Positions 25,646 to 35,202 are shown, numbered from the stretch's first letter. The stretch: 51,509 nucleotides of DNA from an uncultured Prevotella sp. (GCA_947177775.1 CAMWVS010000018.1:1-51509), one strand, 5' to 3'. Numbers and translations: made by a program. Notes: a model not told the origin generated them from the sequence alone.

Positions 25646-25973
25646 TTCAAACAGTTTTTCTGATAGTTTGTTTCATACATCTGCCGGTCGGACTTTAGCG
25701 TTCCGGAGAACTCTATCCGAAAACCGGCTGCTTCATACGGCCAGCCGTTCCGGCCCTATGCAAACCGTTTAGGCCATACCGGTAGAGAACGGAAAGACCG
25801 GAATAAGGGCAAAGATACATAAAAATAGTGAATTGCAGAGGATTAGACGACTGTTATTTTGCTGTTTGACGAATGATTGCTAATTTTGCGGATGAAAGGC
25901 TGTCTCGCACTCCGGCATACGGAATATGAGACGGAAAGAAATACAGTCAATATCGGTTTAAGAAGAAATAGTC
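25646..25973. promoter_or_regulatory. Divergent promoter region of the esterase and fur-like genes
   Basis: Rightward, TTTG (25858-25861), 19 bases, then TAATTTTG (25881-25888) is a good promoter for the Fur-family gene. Leftward, TATCTTTG lies at 25810-25817, with no clear -33 partner, for the esterase. No gene lies between. Confidence 0.65.
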
Positions 25974-26417
25974 ATGGACGAAAAGAAATGTACGGAACTG
26001 CTCACGGCACACGGCATACGGCCTACGGTCAACCGCATACTGACCGTCAGGGCATTGGCCACTGCTGAAAGGCCTATGTCGTTGTCGGAACTTGAATACA
26101 AGATACTTACGGTCGACAAGTCGGGCATATTCAGAGCTTTGACGCTATTCCGCGAGCACCATCTGGTGCATGTCATCGACAGCGGAGGCGACGGGGTCAG
26201 ATATGAACTGTGTCTGAGCCATGGCCGCGGCAGAGACGGTTCGGACGACGATGCGCATGCCCACTTCTACTGCGAAAACTGCCACCGCACGTTCTGCATC
26301 GACAACGCACCTATTCCAGAGGTTCCGCTGCCGGAAGGTTACATCCAGACGTCGGTCAATTATGTAATGAAAGGATATTGCCCGGAATGCGAAAAGGCCT
26401 CCTCCGGCTCACGCTAA
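25974..26417 (+). CDS. Fur-family metal-dependent repressor
   Basis: The 147-residue protein has the Fur fold: an N-terminal winged helix (HGIRPTVNRILTVRAL, SLSELEYKI, GIFRALTLFREHHLV), then a dimerisation domain. Metal-site residues are visible in AHAHFYCENC (about 99-108) and the C-terminal CPEC pair, forming a Cys4-type structural zinc site. The spacing fits Fur or Zur; which metal it senses cannot be decided. A proper Bacteroidota promoter lies about 85 bases upstream of the ATG. A strong terminator follows. The adjacent genes do not suggest a target regulon. Confidence 0.88.
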   Translation: MDEKKCTELLTAHGIRPTVNRILTVRALATAERPMSLSELEYKILTVDKSGIFRALTLFREHHLVHVIDSGGDGVRYELCLSHGRGRDGSDDDAHAHFYCENCHRTFCIDNAPIPEVPLPEGYIQTSVNYVMKGYCPECEKASSGSR

Positions 26418-26433
26418 TGGAAATGAGCCGCGA

Positions 26434-26490
26434 AACAAGAAAAAAAGAAAGGTTTTTCCAACCCGGAAGAACCTTTCTTTTTTTCTTGTT
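26434..26490. terminator. Bidirectional terminator between fur-like and deacetylase genes
   Basis: Arms AACAAGAAAAAAAGAAAGGT (from 26434) and ACCTTTCTTTTTTTCTTGTT (to 26490) form a perfect inverted repeat, with runs of A and T on both sides and a short loop around 26458-26467. It suits termination of both convergent genes. Confidence 0.85.
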
Positions 26491-26550
26491 TTTCTTATAT
26501 TCTGCAAATTCCCCCATAGGGAGAACCGGAGGAAGTCGTCGTTCCGCTGG

Positions 26551-27189
26551 TCACTCCCCATTGGATATATCGGAGGGGGCCGGGAAAACCTTGAACTCGT
26601 AGCCCTGCTCTTTCAGCCATCTGATGGCCTCCGGAAGGGCGTAATGAAGCTTGTCGATACTCTTCAAGGAGTCGTGGAAGGTTATGATAGAGCCATTGCG
26701 GGTATACCGCTTCACATTGTCAAGCACTTTTTCAGGCGTCATCCATTTTGAATAGTCACGCGTAACGAGATCCCACATCACTATCCTGTATTTGCGCCCG
26801 AGCCAGAAATACTGATCCAGACGCATCCAGCCATGCGGCGGACGGAAAAGATCTGTGTGCAACAGTTCGTTTGCCAACTCGGCATCGGCGCTATAGTGCT
26901 TTATGGAGTGACGGAAACCACCGAGATGATGGAATGTGTGGTTGCCGATACGATGACCGGCCGCCATAACCCTTTGGAACAACTCCGGATGTTTCCTGAC
27001 ATTGTCTCCAACCATAAAGAACGTAGCCTTGATATCGAAACGAGCCAACGTGTCAAGTATGAAAGGCGTGGCCTCGGGAATGGGGCCGTCATCAAAAGTC
27101 AGATAGACGGCCCTCTCGTTCTTGTCCATACGCCACGTGGCCCGCGGATAGAGCCAGCGTAACCATATTGCCGGTTGCTCAATGATCAT
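26551..27189 (-). CDS. Polysaccharide deacetylase family protein (NodB homology)
   Basis: This is a compact 212-residue NodB-type carbohydrate esterase (CE4). Motif 1 YLTFDDGP (about 29-36) gives the catalytic base and metal Asp, motif 2 GNHTFHH (about 82-88) gives the metal histidines, motif 3 is RPPHGW (about 116-121), and the later ITFHDS supplies the second histidine. Such enzymes deacetylate N-acetylglucosamine-containing glycans or peptidoglycan. There is no signal peptide, though the N-terminus is hydrophobic. It starts 36 bases after the GT117-like gene stops and is probably cotranscribed, hinting at a shared role in envelope glycan handling. Confidence 0.9.
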   Translation of the reverse strand: MIIEQPAIWLRWLYPRATWRMDKNERAVYLTFDDGPIPEATPFILDTLARFDIKATFFMVGDNVRKHPELFQRVMAAGHRIGNHTFHHLGGFRHSIKHYSADAELANELLHTDLFRPPHGWMRLDQYFWLGRKYRIVMWDLVTRDYSKWMTPEKVLDNVKRYTRNGSIITFHDSLKSIDKLHYALPEAIRWLKEQGYEFKVFPAPSDISNGE

Positions 27190-27225
27190 CTCTCGGTCTT
27201 TCCTTGTTGATTGTTCCGTTGTCCA

Positions 27226-30200
27226 TTATTCCAGACGGCCACCCTTTCCATGATAAGCCTCGATGACCATGTCAAGCTCACGAAGTTTCTTCTCGCCCCA
27301 TTCCGGCTTGACCTGCTTGCCGAGCATAGCCACATTCTGCATGACATAGATATGCTCCAGGCAGTCGCGATAGGCGCTGGCAAAGCGCATACCGTCCAGA
27401 CTGAGATACCAGTCCATATACTGCTTCGACCTCGTCCACAACTGTCCGGCTATTTCCATGGCCTTGGCTGTACGGCCGATAGATGCGTATGCACGTGCCT
27501 CATCCAGTGAACCGGACTGGAAATAAACCGGAACGTTATATGACGGGATATTCTTTTCCACATAGTCGAGCACTTCCTCGGCGCGCTTGTTGTCGCCCTC
27601 GCTGATCAGGTTGACCGCCAGCTGTACGAAGACGCTGCGGTGGGTGTAGCACATCCGCGTCACCGTTTCGTCAAGATAGACGCCCTTCTTGTCTATTCCG
27701 CCGAACTTGAAGCGATGCATCATGTTGTCATAGGACCGTTTGGTGTCGAAATTGCGTGCTCCCGGAGCATTTGTGGTGAAGGGAGTGATGCGCCATGCGA
27801 GACCTTCCTGAACGAAGTTGTCACCCAGATTCATGTAGTTTGACGGGCCGACGGTGCGCGCCACGTAAATCGGACGGGTCCAGTTGCACTCGGCAATCAT
27901 CTCCAGCATCATCAGATCACCCTTGTAAAGGGCGCGCTTGCCGGCCAGCGAGATTGTCATGCGGTCTGGAATGGAGTCTGCCGCCATCATCATGCCGCTC
28001 TTGCGGACGGCTTCCTTGTCGATGGTCATATAGACGGTGTCGGTAGGAATAACGCGGGTTGACGTTCCGTCACCCACCAGATACTTCATCACGTTGAGCT
28101 GCTCTTCGCTCAGTCCGTTGTTGCGGACCCAATATTTGAGTATGTTCTTCAGCTCGTATGGATTGTCACCGAAAAGACGGCGGGCCTCGTCGGGATATTC
28201 GGCATACATCGCGTCGATGGCGTTCTTAAGCGACGGATTCACCTGAACGTAGTCATTGGTTCCGGCGCAATACTCCAGACGGCTCCAGGTGATGGGCACC
28301 GAGGGCGAGTCGTAGGCCGGACGGCGCATCTGGTCGATGTACCAGTCGGTCTGGAGATAACTCAAGTTGCAGACACGGGCATCGGTACGGACGCCTTCCA
28401 CGTCCTGATTGTACCACAAGGGGAACGTGTCGTTGTCGCCGTTGGTGAATATTATCGGGTTGCCTGTCTGGTCGAGAGACATCAGGTAGTTCTGTCCGAA
28501 GTCACGGCAGGTATAGCGTCCGCTGCGGTCATGGTCGTCCCATGTCTGCGACGCCATCTGAACGGGCACAAGAAGACAGACAAGTCCGACAACGGCGGCT
28601 ACCAGAGTGTGATGGCCTTTGAGCCTGCGGGTAAGCTCGTCGATGATGGCGGCCACACCCATTCCGCACCAGATGGCAAACGCGTAGAACGAACCGGCGT
28701 AGGCGTAGTCACGCTCACGCGGCTGAGAAGGAGTCTGATTGAGGTAGATAACGATGGCCAGACCCGTCATGAAGAACAGGAAGAAGACCACCCAGAACTG
28801 GCGGATGCCGGTCTGCCCGCGGCGCAGGGACTGCCAGAAAAGGCCGATGAGTCCGAGCAGCAGCGGCATACAGTAGAAGACGTTGTGTCCCTTGTTCTCC
28901 TTCAGTTCGTCCGGCAGCTTGCTCTGGTCGCCCAGACGCATGTTGTCAAACCACGAGAAACCCGTGATCCAGTTTCCGTGCTCCAGCTCTCCGTTGCCCT
29001 GCAGGTCGTTCTGACGGCCTGCGAAGTTCCACATGAAGTAGCGCCAGTACATGAAGTTGCACTGATAAGAGAGGAAGAAGCGCAGGTTCTCCAGCTGAGA
29101 AGGAACCTTCACCATTATCATCTCTCCGCAACGGTCATACGGAACCTGCGTTCCTTCGACGCCGCCCATCCAGCTTTCATATTCTCCGGCGTGTCCCTGA
29201 TCGTACATTCGGGGGAAGAGCATGTTCTGGGCGTACTTATACTGGTCGTTCGTACGGACAACAAAGTAGGAGTCTTTCTCGTCCGCCGTAGCCTTGTCCT
29301 TGCGCTGATAGACCGGTGATCCCTTTTCCAGAACCGGACGGCAGTATTCGCCGTCCTTCTCAAGAGCGACCTGTGATGTGTAGGCCTGGCCGTAGAAGAG
29401 CGGCCGGTTGCCGTACTGCTCGCGTCCGAGATACTGTCCGAGGGTGAAGATGTCCTCAGGAGAGTTCTGGTCCATGGGCGGGTTGGCCGACGAGCGTATC
29501 ACGATGACGGCGTAGCTCGAATATCCTATCATCAGCATCAGCATGCAGAGCAGCGACGTGTTCTTCACTCTGGCACTGATAAGGGTGGCCTTCGCCTTGT
29601 TCTTCAGGTTCAGGACAAACCACAGCAGGGCCAGAACTACGCCACCGATAACCACGGCCGACCATCCGTGACCATAGAAGGGGATGCCAAGCATACCCAC
29701 GGCGATGAGGAAAGCAACGTTGCCGCGCTTGCCGCTGCGGTCGGAATAGGTCTCGCGTATGGCCCAGATGATGGTGGCGATGAGCAGGACTATGTATATA
29801 ATCTCACCCGTATTGAACGGACAACCGAGCACATTGACAAAGAACAGCTCGAACCATCCGCCCACCTGAACGATGCCGGGAACCACTCCATAGAGCACGG
29901 CGGCCAAAATGACCATTGACACGGCCAGGGCGGCGATGGAACCGCGCAGGTCTGCCTGAGGCGTCTGATGGGGAAAACGGCGGTAGTAATAGACCAGAAC
30001 CAGTGCGGGAACACACAGCAGGTTGAGCAGGTGAACACCGATGGAAAGGCCGGTCATATAGGCTATGAGCACTAGCCAACGGTCGCTGTGAGGTTCATCG
30101 GCATGCTCTTCCCATTTGAGGATAAGCCAGAAGACCACGGCCGTGAACAGTGATGAGTAGGCGTAGACCTCGCCCTCGACAGCACTGAACCAGAACGTGT

Positions 30201-30603
30201 CACTGAACGTGTATATCAGAGCGCCCACAAGTCCCGATGCCTCAACGGCAATGAGCTTCGCCGGGGTCAGCGCCTCCCAGCTTCCGGCGAGCAACCGCCG
30301 CGTCAGATGGGTTATACTCCAGAAAAGGAACATGATTGTGAGGGCTGAGAACAGCGCACTCATCGTGTTGACCATGTATGCCACTTGCGACGGGTCGCTG
30401 GCAAACTGTGAGAACAGGTTGGCCGTAAGCATGAAGAAAGGAGCTCCCGGCGGGTGACCCACTTCAAGTTTATAGCCTGTGGTAATAAACTCAGGACAGT
30501 CCCAGAAACTGGCTGTCGGCTCAATAGTGGAGCAATAGACAAAGGCAGCTATCACAAATGATAGCCAACCGAGCAGATTGTCCACTCGCTTAAACTGTTT
30601 CAT
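27226..30603 (-). CDS. DUF2723 / GT117-type membrane glycosyltransferase
   Basis: The 1125-residue protein opens with the DUF2723 signature (residues about 15-60, including SFWDCPEF and VGHPPGAPFF). About eleven membrane helices are spread over the first half. A large extracytoplasmic C-terminal region follows residue 690 and ends in helical repeats of TPR style. DUF2723 belongs to the GT-C fold (CAZy GT117), related to protein O-mannosyltransferases; Bacteroidota are thought to use such enzymes in envelope glycosylation. The acidic D-C-P-E motif near the first loop fits the GT-C active site. A TACCTTTG -7 element lies upstream at 30654-30661 on the minus strand. Confidence 0.9.
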   Translation of the reverse strand: MKQFKRVDNLLGWLSFVIAAFVYCSTIEPTASFWDCPEFITTGYKLEVGHPPGAPFFMLTANLFSQFASDPSQVAYMVNTMSALFSALTIMFLFWSITHLTRRLLAGSWEALTPAKLIAVEASGLVGALIYTFSDTFWFSAVEGEVYAYSSLFTAVVFWLILKWEEHADEPHSDRWLVLIAYMTGLSIGVHLLNLLCVPALVLVYYYRRFPHQTPQADLRGSIAALAVSMVILAAVLYGVVPGIVQVGGWFELFFVNVLGCPFNTGEIIYIVLLIATIIWAIRETYSDRSGKRGNVAFLIAVGMLGIPFYGHGWSAVVIGGVVLALLWFVLNLKNKAKATLISARVKNTSLLCMLMLMIGYSSYAVIVIRSSANPPMDQNSPEDIFTLGQYLGREQYGNRPLFYGQAYTSQVALEKDGEYCRPVLEKGSPVYQRKDKATADEKDSYFVVRTNDQYKYAQNMLFPRMYDQGHAGEYESWMGGVEGTQVPYDRCGEMIMVKVPSQLENLRFFLSYQCNFMYWRYFMWNFAGRQNDLQGNGELEHGNWITGFSWFDNMRLGDQSKLPDELKENKGHNVFYCMPLLLGLIGLFWQSLRRGQTGIRQFWVVFFLFFMTGLAIVIYLNQTPSQPRERDYAYAGSFYAFAIWCGMGVAAIIDELTRRLKGHHTLVAAVVGLVCLLVPVQMASQTWDDHDRSGRYTCRDFGQNYLMSLDQTGNPIIFTNGDNDTFPLWYNQDVEGVRTDARVCNLSYLQTDWYIDQMRRPAYDSPSVPITWSRLEYCAGTNDYVQVNPSLKNAIDAMYAEYPDEARRLFGDNPYELKNILKYWVRNNGLSEEQLNVMKYLVGDGTSTRVIPTDTVYMTIDKEAVRKSGMMMAADSIPDRMTISLAGKRALYKGDLMMLEMIAECNWTRPIYVARTVGPSNYMNLGDNFVQEGLAWRITPFTTNAPGARNFDTKRSYDNMMHRFKFGGIDKKGVYLDETVTRMCYTHRSVFVQLAVNLISEGDNKRAEEVLDYVEKNIPSYNVPVYFQSGSLDEARAYASIGRTAKAMEIAGQLWTRSKQYMDWYLSLDGMRFASAYRDCLEHIYVMQNVAMLGKQVKPEWGEKKLRELDMVIEAYHGKGGRLE

Positions 30604-30958
30604 TCGTCGAATTGATATTGTTTTTAAATAACTATAGTTCTTTTATGTGCGTACAAAGGTAATATAAATAAGGTTATATAAGAAGTATTTCATTATTTTT
30701 AACTCCAGCCGCCATGTTTGCCGGATGTTCTGCGGAAGGGCGACAGAAAAAAGGACCAAGAGACAAATTGTAAGGAATAGTAGGGACATATTCTTGTATT
30801 TGTCCGCCAAATCAATATGAATATTGACATGCTACAGGCAGACAAATAGGAAAGAATATGTCCCTACGATTCCTTACACAAAGAATGTTGACATCCCTCT
30901 ACCATTATACCACAACGCCACTTGACCGCAACGCAACACCATAATTATATAAGCGGCG
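30604..30958. other. Intergenic region with promoter and palindromic element
   Basis: The left end holds the leftward -7 element TACCTTTG (30654-30661) of the GT117-like gene. The middle holds palindromic copy B (30770-30877). I see no gene in the region. Confidence 0.6.
30770..30877. repeat. Palindromic element, copy B
   Basis: Arms of about 40 bases (30770-30808 and 30837-30877) are inverted repeats starting GTAAGGAATMGTAGGGACAT. The inner 85 bases closely match copy A at 2080-2163, in the arms and also in the loop word TGCTACA(A/G)GC. The pair is a dispersed palindromic repeat without coding capacity. Confidence 0.85.
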
Positions 30959-32044
30959 TCACACGGTTATCTCGCCCGAGCCGTAGCACCGGTGATGGTG
31001 TTCGTCATAGACCACGCAGAACTGGCCCGGCGCCACTCCCTGCATCGGCTGTTCCGCATGGACTACATAGCGGCCGTCGCCCAGCGTTTCGAGCGTGGCC
31101 GGATGGTAGCCGGCCGTATGGCGTATCTTGAACGTCACGCGCTCCATCTCCACCGGAACGGTAAGGAAATGGAAGTCGCAGATGGGGAAATCCTGACGGT
31201 AGGCCGTCTGCGGTTCAAATCCGTGACTGACGTAGAGTACGTTCGCCGCCATGTCTTTCCTGACAGCATACCACGGTCCGCCGCCGAAGCCGAGGCCGTG
31301 GCGCTGGCCTATGGTGTGGAACCAGAGACCGCGGTGGCGGCCGATTATCCGTCCCGTCTCCAGTTCGACGACGTCGCCTGGCTGCTCGCCGAGATAGCGG
31401 CGCAGGTAGTCGTTGTAGTTTATCTTGCCAAGGAAGCAGATTCCCTGCGAGTCCTTGCGGCGCGCATTGACAAGATGTTCGCGCTCGGCGATGGCACGCA
31501 CCTCACCCTTCATGTAATGGCCGATGGGGAACAGGGCCTTGCGCAGCTGCCAGTCGTATATCTGGGCGAGGAAATCGGTCTGGTCCTTTACCGGATCGGG
31601 GCTGGTCACGAGCCACTTGAGGCCTTCGCCGTCAAGCTCCGTGCAGGCATAATGGCCAGTGGCAATGAGGTCGTAGTCGTGGCCGCGCTTCTCGTGGAAA
31701 GCCCCGAACTTTATCAGCCGGTTGCACATCACGTCGGGATTGGGCGTAAATCCGGCTTTCACCTTCTCCATCGTATATCGTGTCACGCGGTCCCAGTATT
31801 CCCGATGACAGTCCACCACATCCAGCCGGCAGCCGTAGCGGGCGGCCACAGCTGTGGCCATTTCGAGATCTTCCTCACTCGTACAGTCCCATTCGGACTC
31901 TTCCTCCGGCCCTATCTTTATGTAGAAACAGTCGGGCGTGAGTCCCTGCTGTGCCAGTTCATGCACAACCACGGAACTGTCGACACCGCCCGAGAGCAGC
32001 ACGGCAATCTTCTTGCCGGCAAGGTTTTCCGTTGTCTTCATCAT
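30959..32044 (-). CDS. mnmA: tRNA-specific 2-thiouridylase MnmA
   Basis: MnmA thiolates uridine 34 in the tRNAs for Lys, Glu and Gln. The PP-loop SGGVDSS lies near residues 19-25. The two redox cysteines sit in the expected places: one in PDVMCNRLIKFG, the other in KDSQGICFLG. The ATGHYA segment and a C-terminal beta-barrel part are also present. I start at the ATG at 32044 (or 32041, adjacent ATGs); the 12 extra upstream codons are unlike the family. A TAACTTTG -7 element is at 32068-32075 on the minus strand. Confidence 0.95.
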   Translation of the reverse strand: MMKTTENLAGKKIAVLLSGGVDSSVVVHELAQQGLTPDCFYIKIGPEEESEWDCTSEEDLEMATAVAARYGCRLDVVDCHREYWDRVTRYTMEKVKAGFTPNPDVMCNRLIKFGAFHEKRGHDYDLIATGHYACTELDGEGLKWLVTSPDPVKDQTDFLAQIYDWQLRKALFPIGHYMKGEVRAIAEREHLVNARRKDSQGICFLGKINYNDYLRRYLGEQPGDVVELETGRIIGRHRGLWFHTIGQRHGLGFGGGPWYAVRKDMAANVLYVSHGFEPQTAYRQDFPICDFHFLTVPVEMERVTFKIRHTAGYHPATLETLGDGRYVVHAEQPMQGVAPGQFCVVYDEHHHRCYGSGEITV

Positions 32045-32249
32045 TATATTATATAAACGCTGAAGTGCAAAGTTAATCAAAAAAGCCGTAATGACGGGAC
32101 GACACAGCCGTTTTTCTTCAAAAAAGCCTCACAACCGAGACACAACCGAGGCGCGCAACCGAGGGTATTGCACTCAACGAACAATCATACGCGCACCCAC
32201 TAAAGCAGCGCCTGCGCCGTTAAATAAGATTAAATGAGGAACAGAAAGC

Positions 32250-32280
32250 ATTGTCATGTGCGCTGAATGACGTATATTTG
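32250..32280 (+). promoter_or_regulatory. Promoter of the SPFH operon
   Basis: ATTG (32250-32253), 19 bases, then TATATTTG (32273-32280) fits the Bacteroidota promoter pattern, 38 bases before the SPFH ATG. Confidence 0.6.
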
Positions 32281-32318
32281 CGATATCAAAATGATATCAA
32301 ACTAAAGCTCGTAAGATT

Positions 32319-33293
32319 ATGGAAAAGAAGGAATTTACGTTCAACGGAACAACACTCAACGGCTTCCTAATGCTGTTTGTCAACATCGCCCTGACCCTCG
32401 CTGCCATTGCCGCCATCGTGTGGGGCATCATCATCGACAACAACCTGAGCGGGATATATGTCGGTGCCGGACTTTTGGCGCTCATCGCCACCCTCGTGAT
32501 ATGGTGCGGATTCGTGATGCTTGAACCGGGCGAAGGCCGCGTGATGGTGCTCTTCGGAAAATACAAGGGCACGTTCACAAAGACGGGCTACTACTGGCAG
32601 AACCCGTTTCTCACGGTGAAGAAGGTGTCGTTCCGCTCGCGCAACATAGACGTGGAGCCCATCAAGGTGAACGACAAGACAGGAAACCCCATCATGATAG
32701 GCCTCATACTGGTATGGAAACTGAGCGACGCATACAAGGCAATGTTCGAAATCGACTCGCAGACAATGGCACAGTCGGGCACCAGCCAAGGCAATCAGGT
32801 GTCCATCGGGGCGTCATCGCTGACAGGAATAATGAACGCGCTGGAGAATTTCGTGCGCACGCAGAGTGACGCCGCACTGCGTCAGGTGGCCTCGCTCTAT
32901 GCCTACGACGACACCGACAGCAGCACCGACGAGCTGACCCTGCGCAGCGGCGGCGACGAAATCAACGCCCAGCTGGAGGAAAAGCTGAACGACCGTCTGG
33001 CCATGGCGGGCATAAACATCGTCGAGGCACGCATAAACTATCTTGCATACGCCCCGGAGATTGCCGCCGTCATGCTGCGCCGCCAGCAGGCATCAGCCAT
33101 CATCACAGCCCGCGAGAAGATTGTCGAGGGAGCGGTGTCGATGGTGAAGCTGGCTCTGAACAAGCTGGCCGATGAGGAAATCGTGGAACTGGACGACGAG
33201 AAGAAGGCGGCCATGGTGAGCAATCTGCTCGTCGTGCTCTGCGGCGACGAGTCTGCCCAGCCCGTCGTAAATACCGGAACGCTCAATCACTAA
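32319..33293 (+). CDS. SPFH/band-7 domain membrane protein
   Basis: The 324-residue protein has two N-terminal membrane helices (about 15-70). A band-7/SPFH domain follows, beginning at LEPGEGRVMVLFGKYKGT, with the DVEPIKVNDKTGNPI strand pair, and then a helical segment rich in A and E (ITAREKIVEGAVSM). SPFH proteins assemble into membrane-microdomain scaffolds and often control membrane proteases. It is followed after two bases by a ribbon-helix-helix gene and then a DUF1648 gene, a grouping I recall from other Bacteroidales. The role here is unknown. Confidence 0.88.
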   Translation: MEKKEFTFNGTTLNGFLMLFVNIALTLAAIAAIVWGIIIDNNLSGIYVGAGLLALIATLVIWCGFVMLEPGEGRVMVLFGKYKGTFTKTGYYWQNPFLTVKKVSFRSRNIDVEPIKVNDKTGNPIMIGLILVWKLSDAYKAMFEIDSQTMAQSGTSQGNQVSIGASSLTGIMNALENFVRTQSDAALRQVASLYAYDDTDSSTDELTLRSGGDEINAQLEEKLNDRLAMAGINIVEARINYLAYAPEIAAVMLRRQQASAIITAREKIVEGAVSMVKLALNKLADEEIVELDDEKKAAMVSNLLVVLCGDESAQPVVNTGTLNH

Positions 33294-33295
33294 AT

Positions 33296-33499
33296 ATGGC
33301 GGCAAAGAACGAAAAGACGAAAACCAAGAGTTTCATCCTCCGCATAGACAGCGAAACGATGGATGCCATCGAGGCGTGGGCTGCTGACGAGTTCCGCTCT
33401 ACCAACGGCCAGCTGCAGTGGGTCATCGCCGAAGCGCTGCGCAAGGCCGGCCGGCTGCCGAAGAAGCGGAAGGCAAAGCCGAAGGAGGAGGACGAATAA
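33296..33499 (+). CDS. Arc-type ribbon-helix-helix protein
   Basis: This 67-residue basic protein contains one ribbon-helix-helix motif (KSFILRIDSETMDAIEAWAA, then STNGQLQWVIAEALRKAG) and ends in a lysine-rich tail. It resembles Arc/MetJ-fold DNA-binding proteins. Its ATG lies two bases after the SPFH stop, so it is almost certainly translated from the same mRNA. It may regulate that operon. No toxin gene is adjacent, so an antitoxin role is not supported. Confidence 0.82.
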   Translation: MAAKNEKTKTKSFILRIDSETMDAIEAWAADEFRSTNGQLQWVIAEALRKAGRLPKKRKAKPKEEDE

Positions 33500-33555
33500 G
33501 CCCGACAGCACGTCAGGCATGACACCGATAGAACACAACAATAATTCTCAAAAAG

Positions 33556-34053
33556 ATGATTTCATCCGGAAACAACAGCAAATCAGGCGTGGACATAAGA
33601 ATGACGCGCTCGGCCGAGGGCACTGCCTTCGAAATCGCAATAACATTTATCAATATCTGTATGTGGATTATGATTGCATACCTCTGGAAGCATCTTCCGG
33701 AACAGATTGCCATACATTTTGACATCACCGGAACGGCCGACGGCTGGGGAACCAGATGGATGATGCCTCTGACCGGCCTCATCGGTTCGTTCGTGTCAGC
33801 GCTGCTTTGCTTCAGCGCATACCGTCCCTCGCGCTACATCAACATGCCGTTCGAGATGAAAAATCCGGCGCAGCATATTGCGGCGGTACGGATGGTGAGG
33901 ATTCTCGGCATCATTATATCACTGATGTTCCTCTGCATTACGTGGGGCATGGCCGGGAAGGCCGTTGCCGGCAGACTCACCATCGGTCTGGTCGTAGTCA
34001 TAATCGCGGTCACGGCATTATATACGGCAAGGATAAGAAGATTGGGACATTAA
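33556..34053 (+). CDS. DUF1648 membrane protein
   Basis: The 165-residue protein has four hydrophobic segments. The first is followed by LPEQIAIHFDITGTADGWG, the conserved DUF1648 motif, also found in SdpI-type immunity proteins. There is no SdpC-like toxin nearby. It follows the ribbon-helix-helix gene by 56 bases in the same direction. An alternative start is the ATG at 33601; I keep 33556 because a purine-rich stretch precedes it. Confidence 0.78.
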   Translation: MISSGNNSKSGVDIRMTRSAEGTAFEIAITFINICMWIMIAYLWKHLPEQIAIHFDITGTADGWGTRWMMPLTGLIGSFVSALLCFSAYRPSRYINMPFEMKNPAQHIAAVRMVRILGIIISLMFLCITWGMAGKAVAGRLTIGLVVVIIAVTALYTARIRRLGH

Positions 34054-34073
34054 TCAGACGCAATCAAGTCCAC

Positions 34074-34164
34074 ATAGTGCAAACGCAAAGACGCTAAAAC
34101 GCAAAGTTTTTGTATGCTGTCATACATGATACTTTGCGTTTTAGCGTCTTTGCGTTTGCACTAT
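34074..34164. terminator. 33-base perfect inverted repeat of CGCAAAG type
   Basis: Arms 34074-34106 and 34132-34164 are perfectly complementary and contain AAACGCAAAGACGCTAAAAC. The loop is 25 bases. It lies between the convergent DUF1648 and rsgA genes and probably ends both transcripts. It has the same word structure as the hairpin at 24162-24228. Confidence 0.75.
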
Positions 34165-34186
34165 ATAAACAGCAAAACAATCCTTA

Positions 34187-35119
34187 TCAGAACGCCTCGC
34201 GATATTTGTTCTCGTCCTTGTCGTCAAGCATGCTGAGGTAGGACTGATAGCGGCTTTCGGCAATGTAGTGGTCCTCAAGGGCGCGAAGCACGGCACATCC
34301 CGGTTCGTGGCGGTGGGTGCAGTTGCTGAAACGGCAGTCCTTGGAGAAATGGAATATGTCGCGGAAATAGCCTGTCAGTTCTTCCGGCTCGATGTCGAAC
34401 GTTCCGAAGCCCTTTATGCCGGGCGTGTCGATGATGTATCCGCCATCCGGAAGGAGCAGCATCTCGCTGAACGTGGTGGTGTGCATGCCAGTGTTGTGGG
34501 CGTCGCTGATTTTGGCCGTGCGCAGGTTTACGCCGGGAAGGAGGCTGTTGATCAGCGTCGACTTGCCCACACCGCTGTTGCCGCTGAGCACGGTGATGCG
34601 CCCGGCGAGCATCTGCTTCAGCTCATCGACGCCGCTGCCGGTGGCCGCCGAGATTTCGCGGCACTCATATCCGATGTTCTCATACAGCGCGATGACCATT
34701 TCCTGATAGTGGCGTTCTTCGTCCGTGAGAAGGTCGGTCTTGTTGAAAACGAGCACAACGGGTATGCGGTAGGCCTCGGCCGAAGCCAGAAAGCGATCGA
34801 TGAAGGTCGTGCTGGTCTGAGGCCTGTTGACTGTTACGACGAGCATCGCCTGATCGACATTGGCAGCGATGATGTGGCTCTGTTTCGAAAGGTTGGGCGA
34901 TTTGCGGATGATATAGTTGCGTCGGTCGCTGATGGCGGTGATGAAAGCCGTTCCTTCCGCATTCTCAACAATCTCCACGCGGTCGCCAACGGCCACGGGA
35001 TTGGTGCTCCGGATGCCTTTCAGCCGGAAATTTCCCTTTATTTTGCTGTCCACCATCCGCCCGTCATCCGTCTTCACGGTATACCAGCTTCCGGTGTTTC
35101 TTACTACTAAACCGAGCAT
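34187..35119 (-). CDS. rsgA: Ribosome small subunit-dependent GTPase A
   Basis: The 310-residue protein is a circularly permuted GTPase acting in late 30S maturation. An N-terminal OB fold (to about 85) precedes the permuted G motifs: G4 NKTD, G1 GNSGVGKST, then G2 and G3 with DTPG. A C-terminal zinc-binding motif, [14 protein letters not shown], follows. The start is the ATG at 35119 ([10 protein letters not shown]); the 24 codons further upstream read through a palindrome and are not conserved-looking. It lies 83 bases after frr, with a hairpin between. Confidence 0.95.
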   Translation of the reverse strand: MLGLVVRNTGSWYTVKTDDGRMVDSKIKGNFRLKGIRSTNPVAVGDRVEIVENAEGTAFITAISDRRNYIIRKSPNLSKQSHIIAANVDQAMLVVTVNRPQTSTTFIDRFLASAEAYRIPVVLVFNKTDLLTDEERHYQEMVIALYENIGYECREISAATGSGVDELKQMLAGRITVLSGNSGVGKSTLINSLLPGVNLRTAKISDAHNTGMHTTTFSEMLLLPDGGYIIDTPGIKGFGTFDIEPEELTGYFRDIFHFSKDCRFSNCTHRHEPGCAVLRALEDHYIAESRYQSYLSMLDDKDENKYREAF

Positions 35120-35140
35120 TTGTGGATTTTGAATTATGAG

Positions 35141-35185
35141 TTGCGAATCATGGGTTGTCACGTGGCGACAACCCATGATTCGCAA
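35141..35185. terminator. 19-base perfect hairpin between frr and rsgA
   Basis: Arms 35141-35159 (TTGCGAATCATGGGTTGTC) and 35167-35185 are perfectly complementary, with a seven-base loop. There is no T-run, so processing or attenuation between the two genes is as likely as termination. Confidence 0.6.
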
Positions 35186-35202
35186 TTCCAAATTCCTGAT
35201 TT

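Noticed and set aside
30992..32056. 354-codon rightward open frame
   Set aside because: Antisense to mnmA, which has all its family motifs.
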